Assembly: GCF_900149685.1 (NCBI RefSeq)
Contig: NZ_LT702999.1
Coordinates: 496,001-560,000 of the forward strand
Length of the DNA stretch: 64,000 nucleotides
Source of the DNA: Erythrobacter sp. Alg231-14
Lineage (GTDB): Bacteria > Pseudomonadota > Alphaproteobacteria > Sphingomonadales > Sphingomonadaceae
Reading direction: 5' to 3'
The stretch's first letter is position 1; the number at the start of each line of letters is the position of its first letter. The translations under genes were made by a program, and so were the position numbers. Below, one piece after another: positions 7,145 through 16,042 of this stretch. The notes under the pieces were generated by a model. The model worked only from the letters and a program-made list of their open reading frames with translations. It was not told the DNA's origin and did not search any database.

Positions 7145-9447
7145 TCTGCAGGTTCCTTCGCTTGGAGCGGCGCTCCGATTGATGCCTCTTCCACGCCCGG
7201 TTCCAATGTTGAGCCGGCCACCTTGTCGATCCGACAAGGTACGCCTTTGAGGTGCGGTATGCCTTGTTCGCGATCAAGATAGTCCGGATCATCGCGGCAC
7301 AACTGCGCATCAGCGTATTTGAGCGCTCCGGAAAGACGGCCTGCGCCTTGCTCCATTTCTGGTTTCCACCAGCCGTGAGGGACCCTCACAAGGCCATCCG
7401 GCATCGCTTCTTTGATCGCAATCTTGATCGAAATCTTGGCAAGCTGGTTCGATACCTCCACCCATTCGCCTTCCGCTAAACCCTGCGCCTTTGCCGTACC
7501 GGGGCTGACAAAAACCAATGGATCCGGATGGCGTTTGCGCATTTCGGGGATGTGACGATGGCCAGTTTGGAAAAAGCCATCTTCGCGCACGCCCGTGAAC
7601 AACATCAGCGGATATTGGGGGTCAACGGGCGGATCTTCGCGGAAATAAGGGAGCGGATCGAAGCCAAGCACTTCGAGCCCGGTCGATTTGAGTTCAACCT
7701 TGCCTGTTGGCGTCGCAAACCCGACCTTTTTGTAACGGTAATATTCGGCTGGCTTGAAGTGAATTTCGGTCTCAGCGCACATTTGCGCAAAGCTCTTGCC
7801 CGTCGACGCAAGCCGCCAATCGTACAGATCGTCAATCGTATCCCAAGGCACCAATTCAGGTCGATCAAGCGCGCCCGCAATAAGCTTCCAAAATTCGAAC
7901 GTGCTCTTGCATTCCCCCGGCGGTTCCATGCTTTTTTCGGAAAAGCGCACTGTCGATGTCCAACCAAAAGTGTCCATCATCCAAGGCCGTTCAAGCCAAC
8001 TGTCGGCGGGTAAAATATAATCTGCCAGTTGAGCCGATGGTGTCATAAACTGTTCATGCGCCACGATCAGATCCTGATTCATCATCGCTTTGATAATCAG
8101 GTTCATATTGGCGTAGCTCATCATCGGATTGTTGCCGAGGAAGAAGAACGCTTTGACGGGATAGGGGCCCTCACCCGCCATCGCGCGAAACGTGGCAGAA
8201 GGCGTCGCCATGTGACAGCCCATCACAAGGTTGGCGTATTCCTGTCCGTACACCCGCTTTGTCGGTTCGCGGAACATGTCTTGTCCTCGATAGGTGAAGG
8301 CGGGATGATTTTCAGAGCCAAGCTGTTTCGCTTTCTGTTCTTCGCTGATGGCTTCGTGCATCTCGATGACGCTCTCGTTGATGATATCGGGGTTGAACCC
8401 TTCGAGGCGCTCGCCGCCTGGCGCATCAACGTAGCCACAGATTGAACGCAGAATGCCCTGCAAGCGAATGCCCGACGTGCTGTTGCGTTGCATGTCGGTG
8501 ATTGGCGTCCAAGGAATGATCGAAGGGCCTTCGGTGGCGTACATGCGCGCCGCCTTGGCGATCATATCCGGGTCGCAGCCCGTCAGCTTGGCGACGCGAT
8601 CAAGTGGGAACTCATCGACGCGCTCCTTCAATTCTTCGAAACCGATGGTCCAATTGGCAACGAAGTCTTTGTCATAGAGTTCTTCATCGATGATGACCTT
8701 GAGCCAACCGAACATCATGGCCACATCGCTGCCAACTTTCAGCGGCAGCCAAATATCCGCTCTCTCCGCGCTTGAGCTTTTGCGCGGGTCCATCACGATC
8801 AGTTTGGCGCCTTTCGCTTGGGCCGATCGGATGAAATTGTACATCGGCGTCCAACTGTGGCGGCGCGGATTGTGGCCCATCAACACGATGCATTTGGTGT
8901 TGGCAAAATCCCCCATTGGAAACCAGCCATAGGTGTAGCGGCTAACGGCGGCCGTATTACCAGCGCACAGTGCCACACCGCTGATGTAATTTGGGGTGCC
9001 GATATGGTTCATGATTCGACGGCCCAAACCATGATCGGTGCCGGTGTTCCATTGACTGGTCGAAACCGCCCAAGCCTCCGGACCGTGCTTGGCTATGATC
9101 GCCTTGAGACGGTCACCGATATCGGCAATCGCATCATCCCAGCTAACTTCTTCCCATTCCCCAGACCCTCGTTCGCCCACGCGTTTTAGAGGCTTCATCA
9201 ATCGAGTTGGGTTCGCGAAGCCTTTGGGCGCGATAATCCCTTTCATGCAAATATTGTCTCGAAAGATCGGATTGTCGGAAGAACGGATCCGCGTGACGCG
9301 CTCTTTCTGAACCTCCGCCACAACATTGCACGCAATGTCACAAGAAGCACAGATCACGCGTTTTGTCGTGACACCTTCACGCACCGGACGTTCGGTATAC
9401 TTTGCGGAGGCAATGGCTTGCGGATCGATTGGCGGTGCAGCTGGCAT
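7141..9447 (-). CDS. Acetylene-hydratase-like bis-MGD (tungsten/molybdenum) enzyme, DMSO reductase superfamily
   Basis: 768 residues with the full four-domain layout of the DMSO reductase superfamily. The N-terminal [4Fe-4S] site is C33-x2-C36-x3-C40-x26-C67, and D37 directly follows the second cysteine. The predicted metal ligand is C161 (ALCAGNTA). As I recall acetylene hydratase of Pelobacter acetylenicus, this matches its cluster cysteines, catalytic Asp13, ligand Cys141 and Trp179 and Trp293 (here W199 and W313) with near-constant offsets of 20-24. IPWTPITDMQ and LYDKDFV..W..GFEELKERV are also very close. The residue after the ligand (Ile142 there) is A162, and the Ile113 loop is two residues shorter. 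No Tat signal is present, so it is cytoplasmic. AGGAG precedes the ATG. The true reaction (hydration or redox) is not known. Confidence 0.85.
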   Translation of the reverse strand: MPAAPPIDPQAIASAKYTERPVREGVTTKRVICASCDIACNVVAEVQKERVTRIRSSDNPIFRDNICMKGIIAPKGFANPTRLMKPLKRVGERGSGEWEEVSWDDAIADIGDRLKAIIAKHGPEAWAVSTSQWNTGTDHGLGRRIMNHIGTPNYISGVALCAGNTAAVSRYTYGWFPMGDFANTKCIVLMGHNPRRHSWTPMYNFIRSAQAKGAKLIVMDPRKSSSAERADIWLPLKVGSDVAMMFGWLKVIIDEELYDKDFVANWTIGFEELKERVDEFPLDRVAKLTGCDPDMIAKAARMYATEGPSIIPWTPITDMQRNSTSGIRLQGILRSICGYVDAPGGERLEGFNPDIINESVIEMHEAISEEQKAKQLGSENHPAFTYRGQDMFREPTKRVYGQEYANLVMGCHMATPSATFRAMAGEGPYPVKAFFFLGNNPMMSYANMNLIIKAMMNQDLIVAHEQFMTPSAQLADYILPADSWLERPWMMDTFGWTSTVRFSEKSMEPPGECKSTFEFWKLIAGALDRPELVPWDTIDDLYDWRLASTGKSFAQMCAETEIHFKPAEYYRYKKVGFATPTGKVELKSTGLEVLGFDPLPYFREDPPVDPQYPLMLFTGVREDGFFQTGHRHIPEMRKRHPDPLVFVSPGTAKAQGLAEGEWVEVSNQLAKISIKIAIKEAMPDGLVRVPHGWWKPEMEQGAGRLSGALKYADAQLCRDDPDYLDREQGIPHLKGVPCRIDKVAGSTLEPGVEEASIGAPLQAKEPAE

Positions 9448-9520
9448 GGCATTCTCCTAGACGAGAAAAGACATTAGTCTAAAAATTGGACTTTGCCTAG
9501 TCGCGTGTTAGATAGCTCCC
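9448..9520. promoter_or_regulatory. Divergent promoter/operator region between bis-MGD enzyme and HxlR regulator
   Basis: This 73-bp spacer holds three alternating half-sites: AGTC (9476-9479), GACT (9489-9492) and AGTC (9499-9502), plus CTAGAC at 9457-9462. Facing half-sites of this type are what a dimeric HxlR regulator would be expected to bind. The spacing is short enough for one operator to control both directions. No clear -35/-10 pair was identified. Confidence 0.35.
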
Positions 9521-10009
9521 ATGAAATGGAACGAAGTCAGCAGTGAGCAATGTTCAGTCGCAAGGGTCTCAGCGGTTCTGGGCGACCGATGGACCCTTGT
9601 TATTCTTAGCGAATGTTTCCTTGGCGTGCGTCGGTTCGAACACTTCAAAGAGCGGCTCGATATCCCGCGGACCACCCTTTCGACCCGGCTTCAACGGCTG
9701 GAAGATCACGGCGTGCTTGAACGCCGTCTCTATCAAGAGGGGCCGGATCGGCACGAATATCGGCTGACCCCAAAGGGGGTAGCGCTATACCCCGTGCTTT
9801 CGACAATCGTGACTTGGGGGGACACTTATTATTCCGATGAGGCAGGGCCGCCCATCCTGCGCAAGCATGTGGAATGCGGCCACGATATTCAGCCCGTTTT
9901 GGCATGCCCCGAATGTCGCAATGACATTACGCCGCGCCAAATGTCGGCGCGCAAACGCCCCGATGGCCCGGGGCAACAGCCCGTCCGCCGCGGTCCGATA
10001 ACCGGATAG
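9521..10009 (+). CDS. HxlR-family transcriptional regulator with cysteine-rich tail
   Basis: 162 residues. The N-terminal 100 residues are a winged-helix HxlR domain: the conserved Cys (EQCSVARV), LGDRWTLVILSE, RRFEHFKERL, IPRTTLSTRLQRLEDHGVLERR and YRLTPKGVALYPV. The tail holds CGHDIQPVLACPEC, a cysteine/histidine cluster that could bind zinc as seen in some HxlR relatives. The family responds to electrophiles or substrates, often repressing a divergent gene. It is 73 bp from, and divergent to, the acetylene-hydratase-like gene, which is its most likely target. It ends 19 bp before the convergent alkylsulfatase-like gene. Confidence 0.92.
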   Translation: MKWNEVSSEQCSVARVSAVLGDRWTLVILSECFLGVRRFEHFKERLDIPRTTLSTRLQRLEDHGVLERRLYQEGPDRHEYRLTPKGVALYPVLSTIVTWGDTYYSDEAGPPILRKHVECGHDIQPVLACPECRNDITPRQMSARKRPDGPGQQPVRRGPITG

Positions 10010-10028
10010 CCAAGTCTTCTAAGGCGCC

Positions 10029-11771
10029 TCAAAAAAGCGCAGCGAACTCCGCAAACTTCGCTTGATCGCCGGCAACGGAGATCGCGCCTTTGGCCAATTG
10101 CTCGTCCCAATTCGATAGTCCTTCACTCAAATTGGCCAGCTCTTGATGCTCAAGTCGAATTGTGAAGTCGGTGGACTGCAGATCGTAGGGTGAAGTCAGC
10201 AAAACACCGTGGTCAATCTCCACAGAATACGCTTCGTCGCGGTCAACAACTTCGACTTTGAATGCAATGTCACTTTCGCGCGCGGCTTCGACATTCAATC
10301 GAGCACCAAGGGTGTGAAGGAACACATTCGCATCCGCTGCTCGATAATATTCCGGCAGACCCCTTCGGGCGCTTGCGCTTTGAAGAAAGGCCAGTGGAAT
10401 GGCACCGTCTAGAATCTGCGCCTGCGTCAGCAGATAGTTTCGCTCATTGGCGCTCTCGCTGGCATAGGCGATGCTTCTGAGCGACCAAGATTTGAGTTCG
10501 CGTGCTCTGTCATTATCGGGTGCAACCGCGATGACATAGCTGGAAAGCTCAACAGCCCAATGAAAATCGCCCGCCCCATAGGCCTCTTCAATCGCAATAA
10601 CCGAGCCGTCGACTCCATCGAATCCAGCAACGATCCGATCCGCACGCACAGCCGGAGACACCGGAGAAAGCGTAGCCGCATCGCCGGTAAATGAGCCCAT
10701 ATGCTGATTATAGACGCCCCGCGCGATCCAGCTCAATTTGTGATAATAGTCGCCGCGCTCGGCGCCTTGTGAAAACCAATCGGGATAAGCCAATTCGGCC
10801 TGAACTTGATCGGCTGTTTGGTTCTGGCGAATTCTGCGCATCACTTCATCAATGATAAATTGCGCCGACCGCCGATCGCTTCGGACAAGGGACCGAACAG
10901 CGTCGCGGCCATCAACGACATCACCGTGCCCACCAATCAAGACATCCGCATCAAATGATCCGATCCGGGTCAGGCTTTCGACGTATCCTTGGGCATCACG
11001 GCCCGGTTCATGTCTGGGCGTCGCCAAAATGACATGGACAAAACTCTCGGTGATCGCATCTCCGGTCAAGATCGCTTCAAATTCGGGGAACCAAAGCGAG
11101 AGCCCATCGTCGAGATCGCCGGGAGTGTGGATCGCTTGGAAACGAAGCCCGGCAATTTCCAACCACTCTCCATCGCTGACTGTTTTTGTCGGCACAACAT
11201 AGGACAACGTCCCGCCAATGCGCAGCACGGGGCCACCGCCAGATCCAACCGTGCCGGCCATACCTTCGGGCAGAAGAAGGCCAAGTTGAGAGACAGCTCG
11301 CAATGTGAAAGCTGGCCGGACGGCGCTAGCAATGTGGTTGATGTTGCGTTGCCAGTTTTCGAAGGCATAGAAATCGGCATTGGGGGCCTCATTGCGAAAT
11401 GCACCCGATCCACCGACATGGTCGCCATGACCATGCGAGTAGAACACCGCCACAATAGGTTTGTCGGTGATTTCACGAATAGCAGCGATTGCAAGCGCGG
11501 CCTTCTCTTCTCGAAGCCCGGTATCCATAACGATCAAACCGTCCGGACCTTCAACAAAGATCATGTTGCACATGTCAAAACCATGGGCGACGTGGATGTT
11601 CTCTCTTACGGTTATGATTTCCGGCTCAGCAAAGCGTTCTTGGTGGGTTAGGAGCCGCTCATTCGCATTTGGCTGCGGCGGTTCCAGCCTAATCGGTTCA
11701 GAGGCGGACAAACTCCCGGCGCAAACGGCAATGGCAATTCCGATTGCGTGCTTCACGTTTTTGAACGTCAT
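10029..11771 (-). CDS. Secreted alkylsulfatase-like metallo-beta-lactamase-fold hydrolase
   Basis: 580 residues with a signal peptide ending about residue 24 (AGSLSAS). The MBL metal motif is HGHGDHVGG (113-121), followed by a TGDAI strand and GGHGDVV, then helical C-terminal dimerisation and SCP2-like lipid-binding domains. This is the arrangement of SdsA1/BDS1-type linear primary alkylsulfatases, which release sulfate from detergents such as SDS in the periplasm, using two zinc ions. I start at the internal ATG 11771 because GGAG lies 8 nt upstream and it begins a good signal peptide; the longer frame to 11798 lacks both. It is the next gene after the sterol-desaturase gene on the same strand. 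Substrate could be another sulfate ester or a lactone. Confidence 0.85.
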   Translation of the reverse strand: MTFKNVKHAIGIAIAVCAGSLSASEPIRLEPPQPNANERLLTHQERFAEPEIITVRENIHVAHGFDMCNMIFVEGPDGLIVMDTGLREEKAALAIAAIREITDKPIVAVFYSHGHGDHVGGSGAFRNEAPNADFYAFENWQRNINHIASAVRPAFTLRAVSQLGLLLPEGMAGTVGSGGGPVLRIGGTLSYVVPTKTVSDGEWLEIAGLRFQAIHTPGDLDDGLSLWFPEFEAILTGDAITESFVHVILATPRHEPGRDAQGYVESLTRIGSFDADVLIGGHGDVVDGRDAVRSLVRSDRRSAQFIIDEVMRRIRQNQTADQVQAELAYPDWFSQGAERGDYYHKLSWIARGVYNQHMGSFTGDAATLSPVSPAVRADRIVAGFDGVDGSVIAIEEAYGAGDFHWAVELSSYVIAVAPDNDRARELKSWSLRSIAYASESANERNYLLTQAQILDGAIPLAFLQSASARRGLPEYYRAADANVFLHTLGARLNVEAARESDIAFKVEVVDRDEAYSVEIDHGVLLTSPYDLQSTDFTIRLEHQELANLSEGLSNWDEQLAKGAISVAGDQAKFAEFAALF

Positions 11772-11857
11772 TGCTGCTTCTCCATCCCAATTCTCCACCC
11801 TGCTATTTGGTTGAGCAGGAGTTTAGCTATCTGCATAGATGCGCTGAATTGCCGTCA

Positions 11858-12679
11858 TCATTCTGGTGCGCTTTGCTTCTGTTTTGGTGCTCCAACCAAC
11901 GGCCAAATCAATTGTTCGGCGATGCTCGTCTCAGGCAAATTTTCAACGCCCATCTCTTCGGGATAGCGGCGGGTGATTTTTGCAGTGCCAAACAAAACGT
12001 CCCAAAAGAAAAGCAGATTGCCGAAATTGCCTTTGTAATTTGTAACACCGTCGGCGGCGTGCTTGCCATGATGCGCGCTATGCGTTGCGGGCGTCGAAAT
12101 CGTCCGTTCTAGCACCCACATTACCGGCGAAAGCCATTTGATTTTATACAGCGGCTCATCCCAACGAACATCCGAATGGGCGCCGTAAATGACTGTCATC
12201 TTGATAACGATATAAACGGCATAAACCCATCCGCCACCAAGATAGATCAGCGCTCCCGAAAGCCAAAGACCAGGCATCAAGAGGTAGTAAAACAGGTTGT
12301 TGCGATACACCACGCGGATCGAAAGGTACTCAGCGTTGTGATGCGGCCTGTGCAAATTGTAGAGCCAAGGAACCGTGTGCGACAGACGGTGCCAACCATA
12401 CTGCGTCAGGTCGTCAAAGATTAGGAATAGGCCGAAGACCGCCAAGAATGACCAATCCTTCAACATGTCCGCCGAACCAGGTGCGATGAATGCAGCAACG
12501 GCAAATCCCCCCGCCAGTACGAGAGGCTGTGTGAAGAGCGACAGGGTTAGAGTGCTGACGATTTCTACGATCCCATCTGAACCCTTCTGACCCTTCTTGT
12601 TGAAGAAGTTTGTGAAAGCGATCTCAAGCAGGACGAACACCACAAGAATGGCGAAGACGGCAAGAAGTTCAGGTTTCAT
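11858..12679 (-). CDS. Sterol desaturase/fatty acid hydroxylase family membrane enzyme
   Basis: 273 residues with about four to six membrane segments and the clustered histidines of the non-heme di-iron hydroxylase superfamily: HRLSH (H97, H101), HRPHH (from H110) and the C-terminal THSAHHGKHA. These enzymes use O2 to hydroxylate or desaturate lipids or sterols at the inner membrane. I start at ATG 12679, which has GGAGAG upstream and opens directly into the first membrane helix; the extra 19 upstream codons look unrelated. It is divergent from a Crp/Fnr regulator 97 bp away with a palindrome in between. The lipid substrate (sphingolipid, carotenoid or other) cannot be read from the sequence. 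Confidence 0.9.
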   Translation of the reverse strand: MKPELLAVFAILVVFVLLEIAFTNFFNKKGQKGSDGIVEIVSTLTLSLFTQPLVLAGGFAVAAFIAPGSADMLKDWSFLAVFGLFLIFDDLTQYGWHRLSHTVPWLYNLHRPHHNAEYLSIRVVYRNNLFYYLLMPGLWLSGALIYLGGGWVYAVYIVIKMTVIYGAHSDVRWDEPLYKIKWLSPVMWVLERTISTPATHSAHHGKHAADGVTNYKGNFGNLLFFWDVLFGTAKITRRYPEEMGVENLPETSIAEQLIWPLVGAPKQKQSAPE

Positions 12680-12749
12680 TGTTGCTCTCCAAACGCAGGG
12701 TCGAATCCCGCCTTTGCCCATCGAGCTAGCACTCACCCTTGTGAATGAA

Positions 12750-12765
12750 TGTCCAATATTTTACA
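12750..12765. promoter_or_regulatory. Candidate Crp/Fnr operator palindrome
   Basis: TGT-CC-AATATT-TT-ACA is a 16-bp inverted repeat (TGTnnAATATTnnACA, only the two n positions unpaired), placed 12 bp before the ATG of the Crp/Fnr gene and in the divergent promoter region of the hydroxylase gene. The TGT..ACA form fits Crp/Fnr-family recognition, suggesting autoregulation. Confidence 0.45.
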
Positions 12766-12776
12766 TTTGATGAATT

Positions 12777-13457
12777 ATGTTGGATCTTGTCTCGACCCGC
12801 TCACCCAATTTTATGGATTCGCTTCCGCCTCATCTCGCGGATGAATTCCGCAAAGCGGCGAGCCTAATTGCTTATAACACCGGCCAGTTGATCCATAGCC
12901 GCGGTGACGAGAAGCCTGGGATTTCCATCGTAAAGACCGGAGGCGTACATGCCGGAATTTACGGTGCCAATGGGTCATTCGTTATGACATCCACACTTGG
13001 TCCGGGCCAGACATTCGGCGAATTCACCCTATTCGCCGGCCTGCCACGGACCCACGATATGACGGCGGCAAGCCGGACAGAAATTTTCCAGCTTTCCGCC
13101 CCTCGTTTCATTGCCTTGTATGAACGGGAAGCTGAGATCTCTCGGGCATTGCTCTCAACTTCCCTAGTACGAACGCACATCCTGCTAGAAATGATGGATG
13201 CGATGCGCCGCCTACCTGTGCGGGAACGCACTGCGAAAGTCCTTGTTACGATGATGCAAACAGCCGGTAGCGAAAACGTTTTTGAATGCCGCCAGTCTGA
13301 TCTTGCCTTTACACTGGGCCTGTCCCGGATGTCGTTGAGCAAAGCGTTGAAGCAGCTTTCCGATCTAGGCCTAATTGAAACGGGCTACGGCCGTATTTCG
13401 TTGCCGGACCCAAGAAAGATGCGAGACTGGGTGGGCCGTCATTGCGGCGCGAATTGA
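12777..13457 (+). CDS. Crp/Fnr-family transcriptional regulator
   Basis: 226 residues with a cyclic-nucleotide-binding-like beta barrel (about 20-115; GQTFGEFTLFAG resembles the phosphate-binding cassette but lacks the usual RxA arginine of cAMP binders) and a C-terminal HTH_Crp domain (about 145-215; QSDLAFTLGLSRMSLSKALKQLSDLG). There is no N-terminal cysteine set for an Fe-S cluster, so it is not an Fnr oxygen sensor. The ligand is unknown. It is divergent from the hydroxylase gene. The start at 12777 has only a weak ribosome site, which leaves some doubt about the first residues. Confidence 0.9.
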   Translation: MLDLVSTRSPNFMDSLPPHLADEFRKAASLIAYNTGQLIHSRGDEKPGISIVKTGGVHAGIYGANGSFVMTSTLGPGQTFGEFTLFAGLPRTHDMTAASRTEIFQLSAPRFIALYEREAEISRALLSTSLVRTHILLEMMDAMRRLPVRERTAKVLVTMMQTAGSENVFECRQSDLAFTLGLSRMSLSKALKQLSDLGLIETGYGRISLPDPRKMRDWVGRHCGAN

Positions 13458-13631
13458 ATGCACCAAGACGCATCTTGATCGCATGATTTTCGGAGACATC
13501 ACATAAGCGTCCTACCGCCGGCCTAAGCGACGCAATGTCCGATCTTAAAGAGGAACGGAGATCCGATGGCGATTTCTGGGTTAGGGAGCTATGTTATTGA
13601 GTTCTTTAAACTCTACCATAGTGCTTCCGTC

Positions 13632-13859
13632 CTAGCCACTTAAAGTGTCCAAACGTTCTCGCATGGTTTCCGAGAATCTGAAAGCGACGAAGATAGCCCC
13701 TTCGCCCACGCCTTTAGCGAGATCGTTGACCCATTCCGTTTGCGCCATGTTGATCTCAACCATGATCGCTGCGTCCGCTGCAGAGATACAAAAGCGGCGC
13801 TCGTTTGGCCCCTGATTGGGGGTTGCAATGACTATGCCGATCGCTGCGAGCTGTTTCAT
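13632..13859 (-). CDS. Possible small protein, unrecognised
   Basis: A 75-codon frame in the otherwise empty 500-bp interval between the Crp/Fnr and SARP-like genes. Its composition is protein-like (ATPNQGPNERRFCISAADAA), but there is no good ribosome site, no motif and no neighbour on its strand. I list it as possible only. The rest of the interval 13458-13957 shows nothing recognisable. Confidence 0.3.
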   Translation of the reverse strand: MKQLAAIGIVIATPNQGPNERRFCISAADAAIMVEINMAQTEWVNDLAKGVGEGAIFVAFRFSETMRERLDTLSG

Positions 13860-13972
13860 AATCCGCTGCCCACTTACGCGCGAGGCCCATTCATTCTATC
13901 TACCCATTTGCAAAGGCAGCCCTGACGGGTAAGCCCTAGTTCGGGGGGATTAGTGTTTTGGGGCAAACTGGA

Positions 13973-16042
13973 ATGAGGGTTTCGGCAGACGCTGCGCTGT
14001 CGGCGTCGTTGTTTGGCGAATTCAACCTTGAGACCCGTTCGGGCGATTCAATCGATCTCAAAAACCGTCGCGCGGCATTGGTGCTCGCAATCTTGTTCTT
14101 GCAGCCTGATCAATCAATTGAACGTGAAGCGCTCGTCAAACTTCTGTGGCATGATCGCTTTCCTGCACAGGCTAAAGCCAGTTTGCGGCAATGCTTATCG
14201 GACCTGCGCAAATATCTAGATAGCCTTGAGATTGATGCCCTAACGGTCGCCCGAAACAGCGTCACACTGAGGACCCAGGCGTTGCACAGCGACCTTACCG
14301 ATCTTGAGGTCGCTTTGAACGATAGTGACTGGGATCGCGCGATCGAACACCTCCTCGCGATTGGCAATCTACCATTGCTGGAAGGCGTGTCGCTCAACCC
14401 GGCGTTTGACGGGTGGCTTGTGGCCCGCCGTGAACACATCGACGCGCGGATCAAATTGGCCTTGGCAGACGCGATCGAGACCGCAGACGATGAAGCACAA
14501 CGACGTCTATGGGAAGCATCAAAGGCGCGCTTTCCGACGCTCAGGGGGATCGCGCCGGAACAAGGCAGAACGGTCATCGCTGTTCTCCCATTCCGCGAAA
14601 GTGAGGACCTCGTAGATGGCCTGTACCTAGCTGACGGCGTGATCGATGAATTATCCTCTCGTCTTGGCGGCGTCGCGGGAATAGCTTTGGTTGGTCGCAC
14701 TTCGATCGCAAAAGTCACAGAAGAGGGCGGGACGGTGCCCCAAATGGCGGCTGCACTGGGCGCCTCTCATCTTGTGGAAGGGAGCGTCAGGCGAAGAGCC
14801 GACAAATTGGAAGTGCGGGTCGCTTTGATTGAAGGGACATCGGGCACAGAATTGTGGTCGGATGTGGTCACCGGTTCGGTCTCAGAATTCTTCGAGGGAC
14901 GAAGAGTTATCGGTTCAAATGTAATCGCTTCGATCGGCAAGGCTTTGGGACAGTCATTTACATCGGCGCCCACGCGCAGGATGACCGCCGACCGTGAAGC
15001 CTATGCACTCTACTTGCAGGGAAGCTCTCTTCGGCAAAAGATCGGGATCGACGGAGCATTGGCGCGCGGGATCGAGCTGCTGGAAAAGGCGCTCGAGATT
15101 GATCCGGAATTCGCCGAATGCTGGACCTCATTGGCCGATGCGCACATCATGACCGCCGCAATTACGCCCAGTCTTCGGCGGATCGAGCAATCAGCCGAAG
15201 GCGCAGCTTGCGCCGAAAGAGCCATTGCTCTGGACCCGGGCCAAGGCCACGCTTTCTCGGTGATGGGTGTGCATGCGTGGACCCAATTCAACCCCGCGCG
15301 CGGACTTGAATTGGCGCTGGAGGCCTATGCCCGCGATCCCAACAATTCGGATGTTGCCTCGCGGCTTGGTTCCTGCCTGCTTTACCTCGGCAAGACCAAA
15401 GAGGCATTGCCCTATGTCGAAGAGGCTGTGGACCGGGACCCGATTTATTGGCGCAATCTGGTGATGCTCACGGCCGCCTACCTTGGTTTGGGTGAGTGGG
15501 AAAAGGCACGCAAAGTTGGTCAAAGGACGATCGACATGGGCGCGCCGGGCATATTCCTTGCGATTGCACAGTTGGCGTTGGGCGACCGCGAAGCCGCGAT
15601 AAAAAGCCATTATGACAGCCGCTTTTATCTCGACACGATCTTTATGCGCCCGCCGGGCGTTGCGGCGATGGATGAATCAGCCCGCGATGGCTATTTTAGA
15701 CTGGCATCGCGAGGGATCTACAGCGGCGAAGAAGCCGATTACGCCGCCTACAGTCAATTGATCCACGGTCTTCATGCCACAATGCAAGACCCATACGATT
15801 CCTCGGTCGTCTTTCCCGCGATCTGGATGGGGCATACTGATTTGACGATGAAGATATATTCAGAGTGCATCCACCCAGCCAATATGTTCGGTTTGATGAC
15901 CCTTTGGATTGATATTGATCCAATCAATCGAACGATCCGACATCCGGACTTTATGGCGTTTGCCGAGAAGACTGGCATGGTCGAGGCATGGAACCGATTT
16001 GGCTGGCCTGATCTTATCCCAACGGATCCGCGGTTGTCTTGA
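13973..16042 (+). CDS. SARP/OmpR-type winged-helix regulator with TolB-like domain and TPR repeats
   Basis: About 689 residues. The N-terminal 95 residues form a SARP-like winged helix (LFGEFNLETRSG, RRAALVLAILFL, ASLRQCLSDLRKYL). A bacterial transcriptional-activator-like helical stretch follows, then a TolB/FlgO-like domain (about 200-320; VIAVLPFRE, ALGASHLVEGSVRR) and TPR repeats to about residue 560 (ALEIDPEFAECWTSLADAHI, AIALDPGQGHAFSVMGVHAW). Such proteins are one-component regulators with protein-interaction sensors, common in sphingomonads and rhizobia. The start is uncertain: ATG 13973 or the in-frame TTG 13958 with a G-run 9 nt upstream. It precedes a small secreted protein and two AmpG-like transporters on the same strand, which are plausible targets. 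Confidence 0.82.
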   Translation: MRVSADAALSASLFGEFNLETRSGDSIDLKNRRAALVLAILFLQPDQSIEREALVKLLWHDRFPAQAKASLRQCLSDLRKYLDSLEIDALTVARNSVTLRTQALHSDLTDLEVALNDSDWDRAIEHLLAIGNLPLLEGVSLNPAFDGWLVARREHIDARIKLALADAIETADDEAQRRLWEASKARFPTLRGIAPEQGRTVIAVLPFRESEDLVDGLYLADGVIDELSSRLGGVAGIALVGRTSIAKVTEEGGTVPQMAAALGASHLVEGSVRRRADKLEVRVALIEGTSGTELWSDVVTGSVSEFFEGRRVIGSNVIASIGKALGQSFTSAPTRRMTADREAYALYLQGSSLRQKIGIDGALARGIELLEKALEIDPEFAECWTSLADAHIMTAAITPSLRRIEQSAEGAACAERAIALDPGQGHAFSVMGVHAWTQFNPARGLELALEAYARDPNNSDVASRLGSCLLYLGKTKEALPYVEEAVDRDPIYWRNLVMLTAAYLGLGEWEKARKVGQRTIDMGAPGIFLAIAQLALGDREAAIKSHYDSRFYLDTIFMRPPGVAAMDESARDGYFRLASRGIYSGEEADYAAYSQLIHGLHATMQDPYDSSVVFPAIWMGHTDLTMKIYSECIHPANMFGLMTLWIDIDPINRTIRHPDFMAFAEKTGMVEAWNRFGWPDLIPTDPRLS

